Positions 1-5,507 of a stretch of DNA of 7,009 nucleotides are shown here, one piece after another. A model generated the notes under the pieces. The model saw only the letters and a program-made list of their open reading frames with translations. It ran no database searches and had not been told where the DNA came from. How positions within the stretch are numbered: position 1 is the stretch's first letter; each line of letters opens with the position of its first letter. The position numbers and the translations under genes were made by a program. Origin of the DNA: an uncultured Clostridia bacterium (GTDB lineage: Bacteria; Bacillota; Clostridia; Lachnospirales; Lachnospiraceae); contig CAMODY010000095.1 of NCBI GenBank assembly GCA_946611595.1, positions 1 to 7,009 on the forward strand. The letters are read 5' to 3'.

Positions 1-479
1 TTGGGTGGAGCGATGCTTATACCTGCAAGATCCCGAATCGTTATCTACTGGGGCTGATCCTTTTATGGACAGCGCATACGGTATGCTTGAATGGTAGAAC
101 TACGCCTTTTGATACACTAAATAGGAGTGCAGGGATCTTACGAATCATAAGTGCAGCCACTATCGCTGTATTGGTTTTGTTTGTACAGGCCTTGTTTCAG
201 CTAATAACAAAACGAAAAGGCTTTGGCGCAGGCGATATCAAGCTTTTCTTTGTCCTAACACTTTATTTAGGTTTTGAACAAGGTCTTTATGTGGTTTTCT
301 TATCCTGCATTTTTGCGGTTTTAAACAATGTCTGGCGAATTGCTTCTGAACATCTCTCCGCTCAAAATGTTAAGACTCCAAAACCTCGGGCAAATCATTC
401 CCGCTTTCCTTTTGGACCGTCAATAGTCTGTACCACAGTCACGATCATGCTGATTCGTGTAGTAATTGCAGCCTTGTAA
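1..479 (+). CDS. Prepilin peptidase, A24 family (5'-truncated by window edge)
   Basis: This is the C-terminal part (158 complete codons, first full codon at base 3) of a membrane aspartic peptidase that cleaves leader peptides from type IV or Flp pilins and pseudopilins. Both catalytic aspartates of family A24 are visible. The first is in SDAYTCKIPN (Asp codon at 12-14), the family's D-x5-IPN motif. The second is in GFGAGD (Asp codon at 234-236), the GxGD motif. A late FPFGP motif (405-419) is also typical of the family. Hydrophobic stretches fall around codons 15-30, 45-68, 79-110 and 140-158, fitting a polytopic protein. The TTG at base 87 lies after the first catalytic motif, so it is not the start. 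The start is upstream of the window, and I cannot say whether an N-terminal methyltransferase region precedes the peptidase. The pilus or secretion genes it serves are not in view. The family call is firm; the substrate is inferred. Confidence 0.9.
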   Translation, partial: GWSDAYTCKIPNRYLLGLILLWTAHTVCLNGRTTPFDTLNRSAGILRIISAATIAVLVLFVQALFQLITKRKGFGAGDIKLFFVLTLYLGFEQGLYVVFLSCIFAVLNNVWRIASEHLSAQNVKTPKPRANHSRFPFGPSIVCTTVTIMLIRVVIAAL

Positions 480-537
480 AGCGTAACCATCTTTCCAAAC
501 AGGCACAAACGAAAAAAACGTGCATCGCCGAACCTAA

Positions 538-562
538 ATGCACAAAAATTGCGGTTGTGCAT
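538..562. repeat. Perfect 8-bp inverted repeat in the 480-704 gap
   Basis: ATGCACAA (538-545) and TTGTGCAT (555-562) are exact reverse complements around a 9-base centre. A further GTGCAT half-site lies just upstream at about 520-525. No T run follows the right arm, so this is not an ordinary intrinsic terminator. It could be a protein-binding operator or an RNA hairpin in the untranslated region between the peptidase and the membrane protein gene. The repeat is seen directly; its role is unknown. Confidence 0.5.
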
Positions 563-602
563 GTTGCGCCGGTTATCAAAGGTAGTAGGAAAAAAGAAAA
601 GA

Positions 603-630
603 TTGTGGTATTCTTTCGGTGACATATGAA
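603..630 (+). promoter_or_regulatory. Weak candidate promoter for the 705-1562 gene
   Basis: TTGTGG (603-608) and TATGAA (625-630) are separated by 16 bases and match the sigma-A consensus only partly. A second AT-rich box, TATAAA at 675-680, lies closer to the gene but has no -35 partner at the right distance. Neither is convincing. The rest of the 225-base gap holds no gene I can support. Confidence 0.2.
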
Positions 631-704
631 GATAGGAAATCGGTGGCAGCAGGAGTCGTTTCGTCAGGAAGATATATAAACCTGGCGATAACTCGAACAC
701 TACA

Positions 705-1562
705 ATGAGTAAAGAAGAAAAAAAGCCCGAAGAGCTTGATGACAAACTAAAGAAAGTAAAGAAAAAGGTCGTAGGAGGAGCAACGGCAGCAGGGCTTGGC
801 GCGAGCGTGCTCCTTGGCGGCATGTTTGAATCACCGGAAGAGCTGATGCAAAAGACGAGCGAATCTTATCCGCAGCCTTCTCCGATCGTGATGACCGTAG
901 ACCTTGATGAAGAGGATACGGACGAAGATAACGACGGAGAGGAGACAACGGAAGAAGAGAAGATCGGCCTCTTTGCAAAGATCAAAAAGAAGATCTTAGA
1001 GCTCCCGGCTGGGATCCGCGCGATCGTCGGGGTTCCGCTTTGGGCCATCGGCTGGGTGATCATCCATGTCTTAAGCATCGCATGGGAAGCCGTCCTGGCT
1101 CCGGTCCTCGGATTCCTTTTGAAATGGGTGCTCGCAGGGCTCGCCTTAGTCGGCGTCTTTGCAGCAGCCATGAAATGCGCCTTTCCGCATCTGCCTTTAA
1201 AGAAGATCCTAAGGCCCAAGAATATCCTCTTCTTAGTGCTTGGAACCGTGATTTTAGGTGTGCTCGATAAAGTGATTCCTTTATTCTGGGAGGAATATAC
1301 AGGCTACCGATTCTTAGTAATGCTGGGAGGAGGGCTGATCGTTCTTCTTGCGGTAGGAATCCCGTTTATCATTAAACAGATTAAGACCCAAAAAGAAGAA
1401 CGCCTGGCGCTTGAGGCAAAGGAGAAAGAGTCCATAGGCAAGCATACGATCGACGATACTTTGGCCTTGGTGAAAAAAACAGAGCAAGCCTTAGGAATTG
1501 AGAGTCCTTTGCTTCCTTACAAAATTACGAAGACGGAAAAGACCAAGAGTGAATCGAAATGA
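705..1562 (+). CDS. Multi-spanning membrane protein of unknown function
   Basis: I do not recognise this 285-residue protein. The N-terminus is lysine-rich (residues 3-21), followed by a glycine/alanine-rich hydrophobic stretch (22-40) that could be a membrane segment or an uncleaved signal anchor. Residues 66-85 are almost entirely Asp, Glu and Thr, forming an acidic loop. A short basic amphipathic stretch (91-98) leads into hydrophobic segments at about 104-123, 126-156, 174-191 and 203-223. The C-terminal 60 residues are charged, probably partly coiled coil, and end in a Lys/Glu/Ser-rich tail. The ATG at 705 is the first possible start after a TAG at 633-635, but no Shine-Dalgarno sequence lies at a usable distance; the nearest purine run, AGGAAG, is about 33 bases upstream. 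No cysteine pair, nucleotide-binding motif or catalytic signature is apparent. The gene is followed by its own terminator and is not co-transcribed with pyruvate carboxylase. That it is a real coding gene is likely; a role cannot be assigned. Confidence 0.75.
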   Translation: MSKEEKKPEELDDKLKKVKKKVVGGATAAGLGASVLLGGMFESPEELMQKTSESYPQPSPIVMTVDLDEEDTDEDNDGEETTEEEKIGLFAKIKKKILELPAGIRAIVGVPLWAIGWVIIHVLSIAWEAVLAPVLGFLLKWVLAGLALVGVFAAAMKCAFPHLPLKKILRPKNILFLVLGTVILGVLDKVIPLFWEEYTGYRFLVMLGGGLIVLLAVGIPFIIKQIKTQKEERLALEAKEKESIGKHTIDDTLALVKKTEQALGIESPLLPYKITKTEKTKSESK

Positions 1563-1624
1563 GTTTGTCTTTTCTGGGACGATTTTATCTCAATCAACAA
1601 CACACTGTAGATTAACTATGCTGC

Positions 1625-1659
1625 AAAAGCTCCCTGAACGAAGACTCAGGGAGCTTTTT
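1625..1659 (+). terminator. Strong intrinsic terminator after the membrane protein gene
   Basis: AAAAGCTCCCTGA (1625-1637) pairs perfectly with TCAGGGAGCTTTT (1646-1658) across an 8-base loop, and the 3' arm runs into TTTTT. The 13-bp stem with A tract and U tract is a textbook terminator, and could also work on the opposite strand. It separates the membrane protein gene from pyruvate carboxylase. Confidence 0.93.
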
Positions 1660-1685
1660 ATATGATTGTATAAATTTAGTACAAT
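1657..1685 (+). promoter_or_regulatory. Candidate upstream promoter with overlapping dyad
   Basis: TTTATA (1657-1662) and TACAAT (1680-1685) are 17 bases apart and match -35 and -10 consensus at 4/6 and 5/6 positions. The -10 is also the right arm of a dyad, ATTGTA (1665-1670) with TACAAT (1680-1685), so a repressor could bind over it. Transcription from here would give pyruvate carboxylase a leader of about 130 bases. This is weaker evidence than for the promoter at 1757-1785. Confidence 0.3.
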
Positions 1686-1756
1686 TTATCCGCGCGTAGA
1701 AGCTAATAAAAGGCCGAAAAACGCCCTCAATTCTACAAATACGCTGATTCTATTGA

Positions 1757-1785
1757 TAGACTTTGCAAAAATTACATGATAAAAT
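1757..1785 (+). promoter_or_regulatory. Probable pyruvate carboxylase promoter with extended -10
   Basis: TGATAAAAT (1777-1785) is an extended -10 element (TGn followed by TAAAAT, 5/6 to consensus). A 17-base spacer places a partial -35, TAGACT (4/6), at 1757-1762. The predicted start is near 1792, giving a leader of about 30 bases, which fits the RBS at 1810. Confidence 0.55.
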
Positions 1786-1809
1786 AATCAGACCATGAGT
1801 TACTTTTTC

Positions 1810-1815
1810 AGGAGG
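1810..1815 (+). promoter_or_regulatory. Ribosome binding site of pyruvate carboxylase
   Basis: A full AGGAGG lies 7 bases before the ATG at 1823. This fixes the start codon and suggests strong translation. Confidence 0.9.
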
Positions 1816-1822
1816 AGTTAAA

Positions 1823-4800
1823 ATGGAGATTAAGAAAATCAAAAAAGTCCTGGTCGCAAACCGGGGCGAGATTGCGACTCGTGTCCTTAGAGCCTGCTAC
1901 GACTTAGGCCTTAATACGGTTGCGATCTATTCCAAGGAGGATATCTACAGTGAGCACCGCATCAAAGCTGACGAAGCATACATGATCGGTGAGAGCTTAA
2001 GTCCTCTTGGAGCTTACCTTGCAATCGACGAGATCGTTGATCTTGCAAAAAGAAAGAATGTGGATGCGATTCATCCAGGTTATGGATTCCTTGCGGAAAA
2101 CGCAGACTTTGCGAAAGCCTGTGAAGATGCGGGAATTATTTTTATTGGACCAAACTCAAAGGTACTTGGCCAGATGGGTGACAAACTTTCCGCTAAGGAA
2201 ATGGCACTCAGATGTAACGTTCCTACAATCCCGGGCAGCACTGAGCCACTGAAAGATGCGGATGAAGCCCTTGCAAAAGCAAAAGAGTATGGTTTCCCGA
2301 TCATCTTAAAGGCAGCAGCCGGCGGCGGCGGACGTGGAATGCGTTCCTGCTATACGGAAGAAGAAGTTGCTCCGGCATTTGAACTGGTTAGAAGTGAAGC
2401 AAAGAAAGCATTCGGTAACGACAACATCTTCATCGAGAAGTTCCTTGTTGAGCCGAAACACATCGAGGTTCAGATCCTCGCAGATAAATATGGAAACACG
2501 GTACATCTCTTCGAGCGTGACTGCTCCCTGCAGAGACGTTACCAGAAAGTAGTAGAGTACACTCCGGCATTCTCCCTTCCGGAAGACCTTCGCAAGAGAA
2601 TCTGTGACGATGCAGTCAAGATCGCAAAAGAGGTTGGATATGAGAATGCAGGTACGGTTGAGTTCCTGGTAGATAAGAGAGGCGAGCACTTCTTCATCGA
2701 GATGAACCCTCGTATCCAGGTAGAGCATACCGTAACAGAAATGGTTACCGGCATCGACCTTGTCCGCGCACAGATCCTTGTGGCAGCAGGCGAGAAACTC
2801 TCCGATCCGTTCATCGGAATCAAGAGCCAGGAAGATGTCACGATGCGCGGCTATGCGATCCAGTGCCGTATTACAACAGAGGATCCGGCAAACAACTTTG
2901 CTCCGGATACCGGTAAGATCACGGCTTACAGATCTGCAGGCGGTAACGGCATCCGTCTTGATGGTGCAAACACTTATGTCGGAAGCGTTATCTCCCCATA
3001 CTATGACAGTTTGCTCGTAAAAGTAACTTGTATTGACAACACCTTTGAAGGTGCAGCAAGAAAAGCGCTTCGTGCGATCACAGAGACCACGATCCGTGGC
3101 GTGAAGACAAACGTTGGATTCTTAAGTAACATCTTAACTGACCCGACCTTTATCGCTGGACATTGCTACACCAAATATATCGATGATACTCCGGCACTGT
3201 TTAACCTTCCGGGCAGCAAAGACCGTGCAACCAGAATGCTGAAGTACATTGGTAACATCTGCGTTAATGATCCATCTGCAGGCGCTAAGATGTTTGATAC
3301 TCCTCGTTTTGTGAAAACATCTGACGAGCCGCTTAAGCCGGGTCTGAAACAGATGCTGGATGAAAAAGGTCCGGAAGCTGTTTCGAAATGGGTAATGGAT
3401 CAGAAGAAACTTCTGATCACAGATACAACCATGCGTGATGCACACCAGAGCTTACTTGCAACCAGAATGCGTACCCGCGATATGGTTAAGAGTGCAAGAG
3501 CGATGGCTGAGATCTTAGGCGATGCATTCTCCTTCGAGATGTGGGGTGGTGCAACCTTTGATACTGCATACAGATTCCTGTATGAAGATCCGTGGGAGAG
3601 ACTTGACCTCCTTCGTAAAGAGATCCCGAACGTTATGTTCCAGATGCTCCTTCGTGGATCCAACCTGCTCGGATATTCAAGCTATCCGGACAACCAGGTT
3701 CGTAAGTTCATCGAAGAGAGTGCAAAAGGCGGCATCGATGTCTTCCGTGTATTCGACTCCCTGAACTGGATCCCGAACATGGAAGTTGCAATGGATGAAG
3801 TCTTAAAGCAGGGCAAACTTCTTGAAGCAACCATGTGCTACACAGGCGATATCATGGATCCGCGCAAAGATAAATACACGACCCAGTACTATGTCAACAT
3901 GGCAAAAGAACTGGAAAAACGCGGAGCTCATACGCTTGCGATCAAGGATATGTCCGGTTTGTTAAAACCATATGCAGCAAAAGAACTTGTACATGCCCTT
4001 AAGCAGGAAATCGGAATTCCGATCCACCTTCATACACATGATACTTCCGGAAACCAGGTTGCAGCTTGCATCATGGCAGCAGAAGCTGGTGTCGATATCG
4101 TCGACCTTGCGATTTCTTCCATGTCTTCGCTTACCAGCCAGCCGTCCATGAACTCTGTTGTTTCCGCACTCAAAGGACATGAAAGAGATACCGGCCTTAA
4201 CATTCACCAGTTAGAGCCGCTGAGCGAGTATTGGGAAGATATCCGTAAACGTTACGACTCCTTCGAGTCCGACCTCAAGACTCCGCTCACCGATATCTAT
4301 CGTTATGAGATCCCTGGCGGACAGTACACCAACCTTCGTCCGCAGGTACAGAGCTTAGGACTTGGACACAGATTTGACGAAGTCCGCGAAATGTTCGTAA
4401 CAGTAAACCAGATGCTTGGTGACATCGTAAAAGTTACCCCGTCTTCCAAGATGGTTGGTGACCTTGCGATCTTCATGGTACAGAACGATTTAACTCCTGA
4501 AAATATCGTTGAAAAAGGTAAATCCCTTGCATTCCCTGACAGCGTTGTAAGTTACTTTAAGGGATTAATGGGACAGCCGGCATTTGGTTTCCCTGAGGAC
4601 ATTCGTGAAGTTGTACTTAAGGGTGAAGATTACATCACCTGCCGTCCTGGCGATCTGCTTGAGCCGATCAACTTTGATGAAGTTAAAGAACATCTGACCG
4701 AGTTCAAAGAAGCCGAAGAAATCACAGATCGCGACCTTGTAAGCTGGGTAATGTTCCCGAAGGTTGTTGAAGACTTCTACAAGATCCGCAAAGAGTACGG

Positions 4801-5257
4801 CTACATCACAAGACTTGGAAGCCACGTATTCTTCCACGGCCTTGCAGTCGGCGAGACAAACAAGGTTAACATCGAAGATGGTAAGACTCTGGTTATCAAA
4901 TACCTTGGCCTTGGCGATGTAAACGAAGAAGGATATCGTACAGTTCACTTCGAGCTGAACGGATCACTCCGTGATGTTCAGGTTCTCGATAAGACTGCTT
5001 CTTCTACAGTTGTACAGGTTGAGATGGCAGATCCGAATGACAAGAGCCATGTAGGCGCTTCCATTCCGGGTGCTGTATCCAAGGTCAACGTTAAAGTTGG
5101 AGACAAGGTTAAAGAGAACGATGTTCTTGCAGTTGTTGAAGCTATGAAGATGGAAACTTCCGTAACCGCCCGTATGGATGGTGAGGTTGAAGAAGTCCTT
5201 GTTAAAGCAAACGACACTGTTAAAGCAGGACAGCTCCTGATCAAACTGAAAAGCTGA
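1823..5257 (+). CDS. pyc: Pyruvate carboxylase, single-chain biotin enzyme
   Basis: This cytoplasmic enzyme carboxylates pyruvate to oxaloacetate with ATP and bicarbonate, refilling the pool for aspartate, glutamate and reductive C4 metabolism. The 1144 residues match the usual length of the one-polypeptide form. Biotin carboxylase spans about 1-460: ATP-grasp lysines in MGDK (K121) and ILKAAAGGGGRG (K163), metal-binding E280 and E293, EMNPRIQVEH with R297 and E301, and R349. A linker that in this family helps form the allosteric acetyl-CoA region follows. Carboxyltransferase starts near 530: TMRDAHQS (metal ligand D539), carbamylated-lysine site AIKDMSG (K708), metal histidines in HLHTHD (H737, H739), and VTPSSK with the likely proton-transfer Thr (T872). 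The biotinyl domain (about 1077-1143) carries EAMKM with biotin-accepting K1109. D539-to-K708 spacing equals that recalled for human enzyme. Family knowledge predicts a tetramer; acetyl-CoA control is inferred. The start is fixed by AGGAGG. Terminators on both sides suggest a single-gene transcript. No truncation or frameshift is seen. Confidence 0.98.
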   Translation: MEIKKIKKVLVANRGEIATRVLRACYDLGLNTVAIYSKEDIYSEHRIKADEAYMIGESLSPLGAYLAIDEIVDLAKRKNVDAIHPGYGFLAENADFAKACEDAGIIFIGPNSKVLGQMGDKLSAKEMALRCNVPTIPGSTEPLKDADEALAKAKEYGFPIILKAAAGGGGRGMRSCYTEEEVAPAFELVRSEAKKAFGNDNIFIEKFLVEPKHIEVQILADKYGNTVHLFERDCSLQRRYQKVVEYTPAFSLPEDLRKRICDDAVKIAKEVGYENAGTVEFLVDKRGEHFFIEMNPRIQVEHTVTEMVTGIDLVRAQILVAAGEKLSDPFIGIKSQEDVTMRGYAIQCRITTEDPANNFAPDTGKITAYRSAGGNGIRLDGANTYVGSVISPYYDSLLVKVTCIDNTFEGAARKALRAITETTIRGVKTNVGFLSNILTDPTFIAGHCYTKYIDDTPALFNLPGSKDRATRMLKYIGNICVNDPSAGAKMFDTPRFVKTSDEPLKPGLKQMLDEKGPEAVSKWVMDQKKLLITDTTMRDAHQSLLATRMRTRDMVKSARAMAEILGDAFSFEMWGGATFDTAYRFLYEDPWERLDLLRKEIPNVMFQMLLRGSNLLGYSSYPDNQVRKFIEESAKGGIDVFRVFDSLNWIPNMEVAMDEVLKQGKLLEATMCYTGDIMDPRKDKYTTQYYVNMAKELEKRGAHTLAIKDMSGLLKPYAAKELVHALKQEIGIPIHLHTHDTSGNQVAACIMAAEAGVDIVDLAISSMSSLTSQPSMNSVVSALKGHERDTGLNIHQLEPLSEYWEDIRKRYDSFESDLKTPLTDIYRYEIPGGQYTNLRPQVQSLGLGHRFDEVREMFVTVNQMLGDIVKVTPSSKMVGDLAIFMVQNDLTPENIVEKGKSLAFPDSVVSYFKGLMGQPAFGFPEDIREVVLKGEDYITCRPGDLLEPINFDEVKEHLTEFKEAEEITDRDLVSWVMFPKVVEDFYKIRKEYGYITRLGSHVFFHGLAVGETNKVNIEDGKTLVIKYLGLGDVNEEGYRTVHFELNGSLRDVQVLDKTASSTVVQVEMADPNDKSHVGASIPGAVSKVNVKVGDKVKENDVLAVVEAMKMETSVTARMDGEVEEVLVKANDTVKAGQLLIKLKS

Positions 5258-5263
5258 GACTCC

Positions 5264-5304
5264 GTTGTTATTTAATCAGGCTGGCTCATTTGAGCAATAA
5301 CAAC
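5264..5304 (+). other. Bulged hairpin immediately after the pyruvate carboxylase stop
   Basis: GTTGTTATT (5264-5272) is an exact reverse complement of AATAACAAC (5296-5304). Inside it, GCTC (5284-5287) pairs with GAGC (5292-5295) across the loop ATTT, and this inner stem abuts the right outer arm directly. All 11 unpaired bases (5273-5283) lie on the left side as one bulge. No T run follows, so it is not a terminator. It may stabilise the mRNA 3' end or be a processing site. The pairing is seen; the function is inferred. Confidence 0.5.
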
Positions 5305-5324
5305 ATAAAAGTCTAACTACACAG

Positions 5325-5355
5325 ACACCTCCCGTGAAAGCGGGAGGTGTTTTTT
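5325..5355 (+). terminator. Intrinsic terminator of pyruvate carboxylase
   Basis: ACACCTCCCG (5325-5334) pairs perfectly with CGGGAGGTGT (5341-5350) across the loop TGAAAG, followed by a run of six T (5350-5355). It is a strong, G+C-rich terminator about 70 bases after the stop codon. Confidence 0.95.
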
Positions 5356-5388
5356 GTGACAGGGGGACGGTTCTCTTGTCACCTTTTT
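5356..5388 (+). repeat. REP-like palindromic element with T tail
   Basis: GTGACA (5356-5361) is the reverse complement of TGTCAC (5377-5382). Between them, GGGGGA (5362-5367) and TTCTCT (5371-5376) pair through alternating G-U, G-C and A-U pairs around the loop CGG, giving a continuous 12-bp stem in + strand RNA, then C and TTTTT. On the other strand the three G-U pairs become A-C mismatches. The core GGGACGGTTCT resembles a palindromic repeat I recall as scattered between genes in many clostridial and other genomes, sometimes linked to Y1 (REP-associated) transposases; I could not check this. Only one copy is in the window and no transposase is present. It may also act as a backup terminator. 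Confidence 0.65.
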
Positions 5389-5404
5389 ATTAATAGATTA
5401 ATAG

Positions 5405-5433
5405 TTTTTTTACAGCGCAGTTTGTTATATAAT
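5405..5433 (+). promoter_or_regulatory. Promoter of the STAS-kinase-ATPase gene
   Basis: A perfect TATAAT lies at 5428-5433. At a 17-base spacing the -35 is only TTTTTT (5405-5410, 3/6). A better -35-like TTTACA (5409-5414) is just 13 bases away, too close for sigma-A. Either an activator is needed or another sigma factor reads this site. The predicted start near 5440 gives a leader of about 70 bases. Confidence 0.5.
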
Positions 5434-5457
5434 AAATTGGTTAATGAAACCATTTTT
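5434..5457 (+). other. Small hairpin at the predicted transcription start
   Basis: TGGTT (5438-5442) pairs with AACCA (5448-5452) around the loop AATGA. After one T-T mismatch, AAA (5434-5436) can pair with TTT (5454-5456). It sits just after the -10 box and ends in five T. It could be an operator dyad. It is too short to be a convincing terminator and may be chance. Confidence 0.25.
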
Positions 5458-5495
5458 GATTAGTACTACACGCAATTATCGGGGCACATAAAAAT

Positions 5496-5500
5496 AGGAG
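5496..5500 (+). promoter_or_regulatory. Ribosome binding site of the fusion gene
   Basis: AGGAG lies 7 bases before the ATG at 5508 and fixes that start codon. Confidence 0.85.
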
Positions 5501-5507
5501 AATAACT

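Noticed and set aside
87..479. A stand-alone 130-residue gene starting at TTG 87
   Set aside because: The same frame is open back to the window edge and encodes the first catalytic aspartate motif (D-x5-IPN) of the A24 peptidase, so the gene starts upstream.
538..562. A terminator for the prepilin peptidase gene
   Set aside because: The inverted repeat is exact, but its arms are short and A+T-containing and no T run follows on the + strand.
395..823. A 142-residue reverse-strand frame across the gap at 480-704
   Set aside because: It is low-complexity (Phe/Ser/Leu/Pro runs) created by antisense reading of the Lys/Glu-rich start of the membrane protein, it overlaps two better genes, and it has no recognisable domain.
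1665..1685. A BirA (biotin repressor) operator upstream of the biotin-dependent pyruvate carboxylase
   Set aside because: The half-sites TTGTA and TACAA resemble the outer ends of BirA operators, but the whole dyad is about 20 bases instead of the roughly 32-40 base spaced arrangement, and the AAC/GTT inner bases are missing.
4565..5244. Reverse-strand frames within pyruvate carboxylase
   Set aside because: They are shadows of a strongly supported coding gene with intact catalytic motifs and show no family features or ribosome binding sites.
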